Assembly: GCA_934130375.1 (NCBI GenBank)
Contig: CAKOXW010000004.1
Coordinates: 34,170-98,169 of the forward strand
Length of the DNA stretch: 64,000 nt
Direction: 5' to 3'
Source: an uncultured Bacilli bacterium
Lineage (GTDB): Bacteria; Bacillota_I; Bacilli_A; RF39; UBA660
Numbering within the stretch: the stretch's first letter is position 1; each line of letters opens with the position of its first letter. Below are positions 43,046 through 51,219 of the stretch, piece by piece. The notes below the pieces were generated by a model, which was given only the letters and a program-made list of their open reading frames with translations, was not told where the DNA came from and made no database searches. A program made the position numbers and the translations under genes.

Positions 43046-44122
43046 TATCGCACTTCCCTTAAATAAGATTCAATAAACAAATCTATATCACCATCCAACA
43101 CAGAATTAACATTACTAGTCTCACAATTAGTTCTATGGTCTTTAACTAAAGAATAAGGACACATCACATAACTTCTTATTTGAGAACCAAAATTAATCTG
43201 CATTTGTTCACCTTTTAATTTTCTCTTCTCTTCTTCTTTCTTATCCAATTCTAATAAATATAACTTACTCCTTAGTATTTCTAAAGCAAGTTCCTTATTC
43301 TTAATTTGACTACGCTCATTCTGACAAGTAACAACTATTCTAGTAGGTATATGAGTAACCCTAACCGCAGAGTCAGTAGTATTAACACCTTGTCCTCCCG
43401 CACCACTACTTCTATACACATCAATTTTTAAGTCCTCATCCTTAATTACAATATCAATTTTATTATCAATTTCCGGAGTAACTTCTACAGATGCGAAAGT
43501 TGTATGTCTTCTTTTATTAGAATCAAAAGGAGATATTCTAACTAATCTATGTACACCTCTTTCACACTTCAAATACCCATAAGCATACATTCCCTCAATT
43601 TGAATAGAAATACTTTTATAACCAACCTCTTCACCCGGTTCCTTATCAATAAGAGTTACTTTATAACCCTTCTTAGAAGCATACCTTGTATACATCCTAT
43701 AAAGCATTGAAACCCAATCACAACTCTCAGTACCACCCGCACCACTATGAATTTCAAGAATACAATTATTACTATCCGCTTCCTTATTAAGAAGAGTTAA
43801 TATTTCAAAATCATTTACCTCCTTAGACAAATTCTCTATTTCCTCAGATACAATAGATAATAACTCACTATCACCAAGACTTTCTCTTAAACTATGCTCT
43901 AAATCACTAAAACCATCAACCTTAGAAACAATCTTCTTAAGTTCATTTAATTTAAGAACAACCTTTTTACTATCATCACTATTCCAAAAATCAGGTTCCA
44001 TAGTTACTTTTTCTAATTCAGCAATTTCCTTTTTCTTACCTTCTAAGTCAAAGTAACCTCCTAAAATCCTCTATTTTATTCTTAATTTCATTTAACAAAT
44101 TCTCTAAATCTTTATTCTCCAT
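43045..44122 (-). CDS. prfB: Peptide chain release factor 2 with programmed frameshift
   Basis: RF2 (358 residues if the frameshift is made) releases peptides at UAA and UGA. The first frame starts at ATG 44122 after GAGGT and reads 24 codons to a UGA at 44050-44048. An AGGAGG (44062-44057) three bases before CTT-TGA-C gives the classic +1 shift, after which DLEGKKKEIAELEKV continues the protein. The domain motifs are GGQGVNTTDSAVRVTH (GGQ) and the SPFDSNKRRHT region. A start at 44001 would lose the N-terminal domain. First gene of the prfB-yitT-yitT-ftsE-ftsX cluster. Confidence 0.96.
44047..44062 (-). promoter_or_regulatory. prfB autoregulatory frameshift site
   Basis: AGGAGG-TTA-CTT-TGA-C on the minus strand: internal Shine-Dalgarno, slippery CUU, in-frame UGA. 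When RF2 is scarce, ribosomes pause at UGA and shift +1, making more RF2. Confidence 0.95.
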
Positions 44123-44147
44123 ATAGTACCTCATTATGATTATAACA

Positions 44148-44172
44148 CAAAAAGAGACATTTAGTCTCTTTT
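44148..44172 (-). terminator. Terminator of mscS-like gene
   Basis: AAAGAGAC-TAAAT-GTCTCTTT plus T on the minus strand. Confidence 0.85.
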
Positions 44173-44183
44173 ATATTTATTAA

Positions 44184-45056
44184 TTAACTCTTTTTATACA
44201 AATTTATTTTACCCTCTTTATATTTCTTTAATATTTTATTCCAAATATCATCCTCAACAATTCTCTCTTTCTTAGGATGCACTAAAAACCTAACATCTAA
44301 TTCAACATAATCATCCACAACCTTAGTGTATATAATTGGCTCTAAGTGATTATAATAAATTCTATAATCCAAAGAAGCATCCTCTATCGCCTTATTCATT
44401 TTCTTAGGAATTCTAGATACAATACCATTTTCATTTACTATCTTTAATATTTCTTTTTTATTTTTATCAATATCACAATCAATAGGCACTTTAACTACTA
44501 TTTCATCCCATATATACTTAAATGCTGTATTATAATTCTTTAAAGCCTTAGTAAATATATAAGAATTAGGTATATTTATAATAAGACCACTACTTTGTTC
44601 ACCATTAATCCTATCACCAACCTCAAGTATCTTAAAAGAAAGCGCATTAATAACAACTACATCCCCTTTAATACCATCTACTTCAATCCTATCTTCAAGT
44701 TTAAAAGGTTTTTTAGCATTTATAAAGAAACCTGCAAAAAGATTGAAAATAACATCCCTCATCGCAATTGTAATACCAGCAGACACAAAAGAGATAATAG
44801 TAATTAAATCTTTTAAATACTTAGACCAAATAAGAAAAATACCAATATAAATAGCAATATCTAATAAAATAGTAACCCTATGATTAAACAAAAAAACTTT
44901 CCTAGAAGTCTTAATATTCTTAGCACATATCATAACTATTAACTTACTAATTAACTTTAAAACAACAATCAACAATATTGTTCTTAATACCAAAACAAAA
45001 TACTCATTATCCATAGAAAATATAGTTTCTATAGTACTTAATATATCCTTAAACAT
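44184..45056 (-). CDS. Small-conductance mechanosensitive channel (MscS family)
   Basis: A 290-residue MscS-type channel. Three N-terminal helices end in the pore helix SAGITIAMRDVIFNLFAGFFINAKKPF, followed by the beta domain IEVDGIKGDVVVINALSFKI and a mixed C-terminal domain. GGAGGG precedes the ATG at 45056. The second osmotic valve in the window beside MscL. Not cotranscribed with prfB (terminator between). Confidence 0.92.
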   Translation of the reverse strand: MFKDILSTIETIFSMDNEYFVLVLRTILLIVVLKLISKLIVMICAKNIKTSRKVFLFNHRVTILLDIAIYIGIFLIWSKYLKDLITIISFVSAGITIAMRDVIFNLFAGFFINAKKPFKLEDRIEVDGIKGDVVVINALSFKILEVGDRINGEQSSGLIINIPNSYIFTKALKNYNTAFKYIWDEIVVKVPIDCDIDKNKKEILKIVNENGIVSRIPKKMNKAIEDASLDYRIYYNHLEPIIYTKVVDDYVELDVRFLVHPKKERIVEDDIWNKILKKYKEGKINLYKKS

Positions 45057-45084
45057 AATCCCTCCTTGAACTTCACATTGTAGC

Positions 45085-45107
45085 ACAAAAAAATTGCCAA
45101 AGCAATT
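45085..45107 (-). terminator. Terminator of lipoprotein gene
   Basis: AATTGC-TTTG-GCAATT then seven T on the minus strand. Confidence 0.9.
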
Positions 45108-45765
45108 ATTTTATTTTTATTTTATCCATTGTAACATCAGTATAATCAAGTATTGTAAACCTATTTGGTTTAAAATAAGGATATTCTTCCATAGTATCAA
45201 GCGGATTATCAACTATATTCTGAATTAAATAGAAATTACCAAAATTATCAACACCTATTTTGTACACCTTATACTTAGTCTTAACTAACCTTTGATTACC
45301 AGTATAAGTAACCATATTCTCATCCTTAGTGTAACCAACTACCCTCTTAAAACCATCAACAGGAACACTTTCAAGATTATCAATCTTATTTATATAAATA
45401 TTTTTATCATCAAAATAATGTTTTACATCCTCTTCATAATAAACATACTCATATTCAATATATGGTTTATTCTCTAATATGCTATTCTCAATATATGACA
45501 CATTGTCACTCACTCTAACTAACCCATAATAATCAAGCACTTGTAATTCATAATCAAGACCCTTATCATAAGGAATAGTATCTTCAGTCTTAATATAACC
45601 ATCAACTACTCTATTCTCACTCTCTATTAACTTAACTACACCTTGTTTTTCATAAACATGCAAATGCCTATCATCATTGCAACCAGATAATAAAGAGGTA
45701 CTAACTAACAAAGACAATCCTAATGCAACAGACCTTGTATACTTATTACTTTTACTAATTTTCAT
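45106..45765 (-). CDS. Hypothetical lipoprotein
   Basis: A 219-residue protein with a lipoprotein signal (ALGLSLLVSTSLLSGCND). The remainder is polar and beta-rich, with many Tyr and Asp residues and no membrane segment. HLHVYEKQGVVKLIESE after the lipobox and repeated VxxYTKDENMVTYTG-type strands are the only features. No family recognised. Followed by its own terminator. Confidence 0.65.
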   Translation of the reverse strand: MKISKSNKYTRSVALGLSLLVSTSLLSGCNDDRHLHVYEKQGVVKLIESENRVVDGYIKTEDTIPYDKGLDYELQVLDYYGLVRVSDNVSYIENSILENKPYIEYEYVYYEEDVKHYFDDKNIYINKIDNLESVPVDGFKRVVGYTKDENMVTYTGNQRLVKTKYKVYKIGVDNFGNFYLIQNIVDNPLDTMEEYPYFKPNRFTILDYTDVTMDKIKIK

Positions 45766-45913
45766 ATAACCACCCCACTTAATTGATGCTTATTATATTC
45801 TTATTTATAAGAAATGTCAAATTAAATTGAAGTTGATATATATTCCCGTATAATTCAGGTCATTTAGAAACTTCAAAGATAGAATCACGATATGCAAAAA
45901 ATTATTACATGTG

Positions 45914-45944
45914 AAAAAGCCAGTGCATTTTAAGCACCAGCTTT
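45914..45944 (-). terminator. Terminator after pilin-like gene 1
   Basis: AAAGCTGGTGC pairs with GCACTGGCTTT on the minus strand (two G-U pairs), followed by TTTTT. Confidence 0.85.
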
Positions 45945-46005
45945 ATCAAATTATTTTATCAAAAGTTTTGGACAAACAAATATCTACTCATAATCAAACA
46001 ACGTG

Positions 46006-46038
46006 GTGTTCCACTGGCGTTGAGCCAGTTTGGAACAC
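46006..46038 (-). other. Perfect hairpin after variable-region gene
   Basis: GTGTTCCA-ACTGGC-TCAAC-GCCAGT-GGAACAC with one extra A. It lies 26 bp after the stop of the pilin-like gene and has no T tract, and a good terminator follows 60 bp later. A hairpin or cruciform just beyond the variable repeat is a known requirement for target recognition in diversity-generating retroelements. Confidence 0.7.
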
Positions 46039-46063
46039 ATAAAAATTATTATTATTTGCAACA

Positions 46064-47293
46064 TTAACCAAGTTTAAACATATCATCTTTGGTACCACTA
46101 CCATCTATTATCTCTACATTTGAGTTTAGATATACGGAAGGGCGAACACCATCGCGATACCACGCACTATAGTAGTCCAAGCGACCGCCACCGCTCACAT
46201 GGAACACGCCGTCAGCATTAGACGAATGCGGCGATATTGTCCAGTACCAAACACCTTTAAATAGCCAGTTATTGTTCTCACACATACTATCACTATCAAA
46301 TGGATCTTGACTGCAACTTTCATCAGTACTTGCAAATACATAATCGCTTGGGTACATTAGTCCAATATAATCGCTTGATGTTGGTGCATGATCACTATAA
46401 ACTTCTGCACCTCTTTCCTTTGTATATAGTTGATTTACTGGCTTTGTTCCATAATCAATGCCTCCTAAATTCCACATTGTTTTTTGTATCATACTCTTTG
46501 CTGTTGCATTAATTTTATTTATATTTGGACATATTATTGTTGCATTTGTTGCTCTCGATGCACCACTTGTTTCTGAATGACAAGTTATTGTTTTTCCTTC
46601 ATAATAGTAATCATTTAAGAATTCTCTTAAATATGAATTCGTCCAGTCGTTTGTTCCATAATTACTATCAATTCCTTGTGCAGTTGTTTTATTATCAAAT
46701 GAATATGTAGTTAATATATCATCTCTTACTAATTTTAGATTACTTCCAAATACACCTATTATTCTCCATGCTTCACCATTGAATTCTACATAGTTGTTTG
46801 GATTTGCTCCTACATATCTAATATTATTATCACTTGTTGTATCTTTCTCTAACCCATTTGCTGTTCTTTTTTCTTCATCATTATATAACTCTTTAATAAA
46901 ATCAACAGCTGTTTTTGTACTGCCAGTTGAAGCAACTGCTGTTGCATTGTCTTTCGTACCATTTATTACTGAAAGTCCTTCAAACTTACCCTTTCCTACT
47001 AAAGTAACCTTAGCAGTATTACCTTCAAAAGTTATACTACAATTACCATAATCAGTATCATTTAATTTTACTACATCACTACAATTGATACTGCCACTAT
47101 CTTCTAGTATTTCCTTCTCCATCTTCTTTTTTTCTGCCTGACTTGCTATAGTCTTCGCACTGCTCTCAAATGACGCTATCTTACTATTTTTTATTGTGTC
47201 AGTAATTTTAGGTACCGCAATAACAAGTATTACTGCTAGTATTACTATTACTGCAAGTAATTCAACCAAAGTAAACCCATTTTTCTTCTTCAT
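46064..47293 (-). CDS. Pilin-like protein with variable-region-type C-terminus
   Basis: A 409-residue protein. It begins with a type IV prepilin signal (KKNGFTLVELLAVIVILAVILVIAVPKI) cut before Phe by a prepilin peptidase. A pilin-like domain to about residue 110 follows. Residues 130-400 form a separate domain (NYVEFNGEAWRIIGVFG..., LMYPSDYVFAS, WYWTISPHSS) ending GVRPSVYLNSNV, a C-type-lectin/FGE-like pattern seen in proteins diversified by retroelements. Codons for residues about 353-384 are far richer in GC than the rest. GAGGG precedes the ATG at 47293. Paralogue of the N-terminus of the gene at 51220. Confidence 0.8.
   Translation of the reverse strand: MKKKNGFTLVELLAVIVILAVILVIAVPKITDTIKNSKIASFESSAKTIASQAEKKKMEKEILEDSGSINCSDVVKLNDTDYGNCSITFEGNTAKVTLVGKGKFEGLSVINGTKDNATAVASTGSTKTAVDFIKELYNDEEKRTANGLEKDTTSDNNIRYVGANPNNYVEFNGEAWRIIGVFGSNLKLVRDDILTTYSFDNKTTAQGIDSNYGTNDWTNSYLREFLNDYYYEGKTITCHSETSGASRATNATIICPNINKINATAKSMIQKTMWNLGGIDYGTKPVNQLYTKERGAEVYSDHAPTSSDYIGLMYPSDYVFASTDESCSQDPFDSDSMCENNNWLFKGVWYWTISPHSSNADGVFHVSGGGRLDYYSAWYRDGVRPSVYLNSNVEIIDGSGTKDDMFKLG
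46138..46234 (-). other. Candidate DGR variable region
   Basis: About 58% GC by direct count over 96 bases, in a gene and genome near 30%. It encodes SPHSSNADGVFHVSGGGRLD and on through DGVRPS. Most codons in it end in C or T with variable first and second bases, as expected when AAC and AAT codons of a template are changed at adenines. Confidence 0.6.
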
Positions 47294-47319
47294 TATTTCA
47301 CCCTCTCTACTATACATAA

Positions 47320-47348
47320 AGTATACACTGAAATAATATTTTAATCAA
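47320..47348 (-). promoter_or_regulatory. Promoter of pilin-like gene 1
   Basis: TTGATT (47348-47343), 17-bp spacer, TATACT (47325-47320) on the minus strand, 27 bp upstream of the ATG. Confidence 0.7.
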
Positions 47349-47560
47349 TTGATTTATATTAAAAATATGCTATCATGAATATGTGAAGAAATTCTTCATA
47401 AAATATAAAAGGAACACTTAATCAGTAATTAGGTGCTGCCTTACAAATTAGGTAATTTTTTATTTTCTATTAAAGATAGCGAACCACAAATAGAAGAAGG
47501 ATAATTACAAGTATTTATTAAAAAAGTACAAGTTTAGTAAATTTGTATTTTTTTTATTAC

Positions 47561-47577
47561 TTAAGCCCACGAATACA
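47561..47577 (-). repeat. Post-terminator repeat copy 4
   Basis: Minus strand TGTATTCGTGGGCTTAAGTA directly after the T tract of the dinB terminator. Confidence 0.9.
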
Positions 47578-47606
47578 AAAAAATAAGACTACTTTATAAT
47601 CTTATT
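47577..47606 (-). terminator. Terminator of dinB
   Basis: AATAAGA-11 nt-TCTTATT followed by T on the minus strand, overlapping the dinB stop. Confidence 0.75.
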
Positions 47607-48752
47607 TCCAAATTTATTTCTTAATTCCTCAATTGTTTTATTAATTTTCTCATCGTTAATTTTGGCATCAATATCTTCAAATAAAGATATTTGATAATCA
47701 TTAGTATCACTAAGAGCATCAAGCCTAATACCAATTAATCTAACAGGAGTTAAGTCCCAGTGCTCTTTAAATAATTTTTTAGAAACCTCATATATAGTAT
47801 CACTAGAATTAGTAGCATTATCTAACTTCTTTTGCTTAGATGTAGTTTTAAAATACTTATCTTTTACTATTATAGCAATTGTATTAGCATATTTATTTTT
47901 CTTTTTTAACTCACTTCCAAGTTTAATAGAAATTAACTTTAACTCCTTATTTATCTCAGTTATATCATCATAATCATAAAGTAAAGTATTAGTTGTACTT
48001 ATACACTTAGGATCACTTATATCACTTATTACCTCACTATTATCAATTCCATTTGCTATATCAATAAGGTACTTTGATTGATTTTTAAAATATGGATATA
48101 GTACTTCCTTAGAAGAATGTGCAAGGTCATATATAGTATTTATACCAAGTTTAATCATTTTCTCTTGACTACTTTTTCCAACACCATATAAATCTCCAAT
48201 AGGAAGAGGCCACATTTTCTTACTAATTTCATTATTATATAAAGTATGTACTTTATTTGGTTTTTCAAAATCAGATGCCATCTTCGCACATAATTTGTTA
48301 TTAGCAATACCAATATTTACAGTAAATCCAAATTTCTTATAAATTGTATTCTTTAATTTATGCGCAAAAACAAGTTCATCACCATACAAATTCTTAACCT
48401 TACCATAATCAAGAAAGCACTCATCCACAGATACTTGTTCAATATCACTTGTAATTCTTTTTATATACGAAAAAAGAGCATTAGACATCTTCTTATAAAG
48501 TTCATGGTTAGGAGGATATACTTTTAAATCTCTATACTTTTTCCTTGCAGAATACAAAGTTTCACCAGTTACAATTCCTAGTTTCTTAGCATATATAGAT
48601 TTAGCAAGTACAATACCTCTTCTCTTGGTTTCATCTCCACCAATAACTGATACTTCTTTTCTTATGTCATAATGCCCATTTTTAAGCATTTCAACTGCAG
48701 TAAAGGACAAAAAAGCATTATTAACATCTATATGCATTATTATCCTTTCCAC
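47589..48752 (-). CDS. dinB: Y-family DNA polymerase IV (DinB)
   Basis: A 387-residue translesion polymerase. Catalytic motifs: MHIDVNNAFLSF (first Asp), SVDECFLDY (SVDE), and the helix-hairpin-helix PIGDLYGVGKSSQEKMIKLGI. The C-terminus carries a beta-clamp binding motif, QISLF. GTG at 48752 with AGGAGTGAT is preferred; the ATG at 48737 is also possible. 4 bp after the CofE-like gene, so cotranscribed with it. Confidence 0.95.
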   Translation of the reverse strand: MERIIMHIDVNNAFLSFTAVEMLKNGHYDIRKEVSVIGGDETKRRGIVLAKSIYAKKLGIVTGETLYSARKKYRDLKVYPPNHELYKKMSNALFSYIKRITSDIEQVSVDECFLDYGKVKNLYGDELVFAHKLKNTIYKKFGFTVNIGIANNKLCAKMASDFEKPNKVHTLYNNEISKKMWPLPIGDLYGVGKSSQEKMIKLGINTIYDLAHSSKEVLYPYFKNQSKYLIDIANGIDNSEVISDISDPKCISTTNTLLYDYDDITEINKELKLISIKLGSELKKKNKYANTIAIIVKDKYFKTTSKQKKLDNATNSSDTIYEVSKKLFKEHWDLTPVRLIGIRLDALSDTNDYQISLFEDIDAKINDEKINKTIEELRNKFGNKIIK

Positions 48753-48756
48753 ATTA

Positions 48757-49947
48757 TCACTCCTCTGAATAGTTAGTAAAGTAATTTTGTACTAAAACAA
48801 CAGGTGTACCCTTATCTCCACTACCACTTGTTAAGTCGCATAAAGACCCAAGTAAATCAACATACCTTCTTGGTGTTGTACCTTGTGTAGCCATAGTACC
48901 TTTTAAATTACTAGCCTTATTTTTTATTTCCTCTTTTATCGCATTATTCAATGCTTCCCCACTTAAATCTTTAAATTTATTTTCAGACAAATATTTTAGT
49001 TTTAATTCATTTGGACTACCATTTAATCCTTCAGTATATGCAGGAGAAACAACTGGGTCAGCAAGCTCCCAAATTTTACCAACAGGATCTTTAAATGCTC
49101 CATCACCATATACCATTACTTCAATATTCTTACCAGTTACTTCTTTTAATTTATTTTGAATTTTCTTAACTAATACATCACCAGTTCTTGGGAATAACTT
49201 AACTCTTTCATCAGTTGCCCTATTACTACCTAATAAACCATATAAAGGATTATATCCAGAACCATTTACTGGCTCATTTAATATTTCAGTTAAACTAATA
49301 ACATTTGCATTTGCTTCTAATAATTTCTTTTTAGTAATTTCTCTAGTATGAATATCAGATACTATAACGTCATTAGTATACTTTAATATATCAAGTACAT
49401 TATTACTTAAAATTATATTAGCGCTACAATTTTCTTTCTCAATTATATCTTTATAAATATCAACATAATTAACACCAGTAAACTCATGCTTAAAGTGATG
49501 AAACTTCTCCATATACTCATCTTCAGTAATTAAATGAGAATAAGGGTTAATATTATATTTTTCCATATCACTTTCATAAAGAATACTATTACCAACTTCA
49601 TCCTTAGGATAACTCAACATTACAGTTACCTTATCAGTACTTCTTGCAATCGCACTTAATAATACTGCAAATCTATTTCTACTAATAATTGGAAATACAA
49701 CTCCAATATGTTTACTATTATTTAACTTTCTTTTAATATCAAAAACAATATCATCAAGAGTTGCAAAATTACCTTCACTAATTCCAACAACTGCTTCAGT
49801 TACTGCAACAACATCCCTATCATTAAACTCAAAATTACCCTCTTTACTAGCATTTAATAAAGAATTAACAACTATTTCACTTAAATCACAATTCTCTTTT
49901 ATAACAGGTGTCTTAATACCCCTTACTACTGTACCAATATTTTTCAT
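48757..49947 (-). CDS. CofE-like (F420-0:glutamate ligase family) protein
   Basis: A 396-residue protein of the coenzyme F420-0:L-glutamate ligase family: IGTVVRGIKTPVIKE at the start, NDRDVVAVTEAVVGISEG, VMVYGDGAFKDPVGKIWELADP and GTTPRRYVDLLGSLCDL. CofE enzymes add glutamates to F420, yet no other F420 gene is in view and such Firmicutes are not known to make F420, so the Firmicutes branch may ligate amino acids to another acid. Stop/start overlap (TAATG) with the gene at 49947. Confidence 0.85.
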   Translation of the reverse strand: MKNIGTVVRGIKTPVIKENCDLSEIVVNSLLNASKEGNFEFNDRDVVAVTEAVVGISEGNFATLDDIVFDIKRKLNNSKHIGVVFPIISRNRFAVLLSAIARSTDKVTVMLSYPKDEVGNSILYESDMEKYNINPYSHLITEDEYMEKFHHFKHEFTGVNYVDIYKDIIEKENCSANIILSNNVLDILKYTNDVIVSDIHTREITKKKLLEANANVISLTEILNEPVNGSGYNPLYGLLGSNRATDERVKLFPRTGDVLVKKIQNKLKEVTGKNIEVMVYGDGAFKDPVGKIWELADPVVSPAYTEGLNGSPNELKLKYLSENKFKDLSGEALNNAIKEEIKNKASNLKGTMATQGTTPRRYVDLLGSLCDLTSGSGDKGTPVVLVQNYFTNYSEE

Positions 49948-50591
49948 TATTTACTCTTTCCTTTCTTAACCTTGTTCTTCTTACTTAATTCCTTAATATC
50001 ATTAGATAACTTATTTATTCTAATAGTACTATATACAAAACTAGATATAGTCACTAAAGAAATTATTCCACAAGTTACATAAACTGGTGTAAAGTCTACT
50101 TTATTTTCCTCTTCCTTAGCTTCTTTCATTTCAAATAGGACATCATATCTTTTTTTCTTATTATATTCTTTTTTTATTGCTTCTTTTATTGCTTCATCGT
50201 AATCAGTTGAATAGCCATTAAATACAGTATCTCCAATTATTGCATATGGAATACCTTCACTTGGTTGATTTAAAAATTCACTTACCTCATCTAATAACTT
50301 ATCACTATTTCTATCATTCCAAACATCATATGCGATTACATTAAAATATTTTCCATATTCAGGCACAATATCATTAAGATAAGATAAAAATGCTCTACAA
50401 AACTTACAACCCTTACCTCTAAAGAAATAAATTGTAATCTTATCATCACTTTCAGTATAATTAGAAAAGTCATGTTCTATTCCTTCCTCAGTTAATACCT
50501 CATCAAAATTCATAACTTTATACTCTGTTTCCGCATAAATAGATGGTATAAACATAAATACCATCAAAAGTACTACTAATAATTTCTTCAT
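49947..50591 (-). CDS. Secreted thioredoxin-like protein with C-terminal anchor
   Basis: A 214-residue protein. Signal peptide MKKLLVVLLMVFMFIPSIYA, thioredoxin fold with the redox motif GKGCKFCRAFL and cis-Pro GIPYAIIGD, then a membrane helix (PVYVTCGIISLVTISSFVY) and a basic tail. Likely faces outward, tethered by the C-terminal helix. GGAGG precedes the ATG at 50591. The gene begins 1 bp after the metallo-hydrolase stop and overlaps the CofE-like start. Confidence 0.85.
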   Translation of the reverse strand: MKKLLVVLLMVFMFIPSIYAETEYKVMNFDEVLTEEGIEHDFSNYTESDDKITIYFFRGKGCKFCRAFLSYLNDIVPEYGKYFNVIAYDVWNDRNSDKLLDEVSEFLNQPSEGIPYAIIGDTVFNGYSTDYDEAIKEAIKKEYNKKKRYDVLFEMKEAKEEENKVDFTPVYVTCGIISLVTISSFVYSTIRINKLSNDIKELSKKNKVKKGKSK

Positions 50592-50592
50592 C

Positions 50593-51117
50593 TTAACCTC
50601 CAAAATACATATTATTATCTTTTTCAAATTGCAATGTTGTCTTCTCTCCATGACCTGGATAAATAACTATATTCCCATCATATTTTTTAATCTTCTCAAT
50701 ACTCTTTTTCATATCACTATAGTTACCACCTTCTAAATCAGTTCTTCCAATACTATTTCTAAATATAAAATCACCAACAAACATACAATTATCATCCTTA
50801 AAGTAATAACTTACCGCATCCTCTTTGTGCCTAGGTGTCTTTATCATTTCAAATTCAAAATTTGAAATAGAGTTAAAACCCTCTTTTAAATTACTATAAT
50901 CATACACACCTATGTGGTAGTCATTAACCAAACTAGATAGTGCTCCCACATGGTCGAAATGATGATGAGTAATTAGTACACCTACAACATTACCATCAAG
51001 GCATTTCTTAATTTTATGATATTCATCTCCTGGATCAATAACTAGAATATTATTATCTTTCTTTAAAATATAACAATTTTCTTCTAAATAACCAACTATT
51101 ACTATTTTAATCTCCAT
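50593..51117 (-). CDS. Metallo-beta-lactamase fold hydrolase (glyoxalase II-like)
   Basis: A 174-residue MBL hydrolase. Zinc site motif THHHFDHVGA, further ligands in TPRHKEDAVSYYF, VGDFIFRNSIGRTDL and YPGHGEKT. This short form is usually annotated as hydroxyacylglutathione hydrolase-like; the thiol substrate in this organism is unknown. GGTGAATATT precedes the ATG at 51117. First gene of an operon with the thioredoxin-like, CofE-like and dinB genes. Confidence 0.92.
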   Translation of the reverse strand: MEIKIVIVGYLEENCYILKKDNNILVIDPGDEYHKIKKCLDGNVVGVLITHHHFDHVGALSSLVNDYHIGVYDYSNLKEGFNSISNFEFEMIKTPRHKEDAVSYYFKDDNCMFVGDFIFRNSIGRTDLEGGNYSDMKKSIEKIKKYDGNIVIYPGHGEKTTLQFEKDNNMYFGG

Positions 51118-51219
51118 AATATTCACCATTTGAAGTGTAACACAAAATAAAAGAAAACTCTATTATATTTAATAAAGTTTACATTTTTTTTATTGCATAT
51201 CAAATAATAAATAAGAATA

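Noticed and set aside
46006..46038. Hairpin read as the transcription terminator of pilin-like gene 1
   Set aside because: It lacks a T tract on the minus strand, and a complete terminator follows at 45914-45944.
47395..47560. Possible small RNA (GGTGCTGCC segment) upstream of pilin-like gene 1
   Set aside because: The segment superficially recalls SRP RNA but the conserved SRP tip motif is absent, and no convincing fold or terminator was found by eye.
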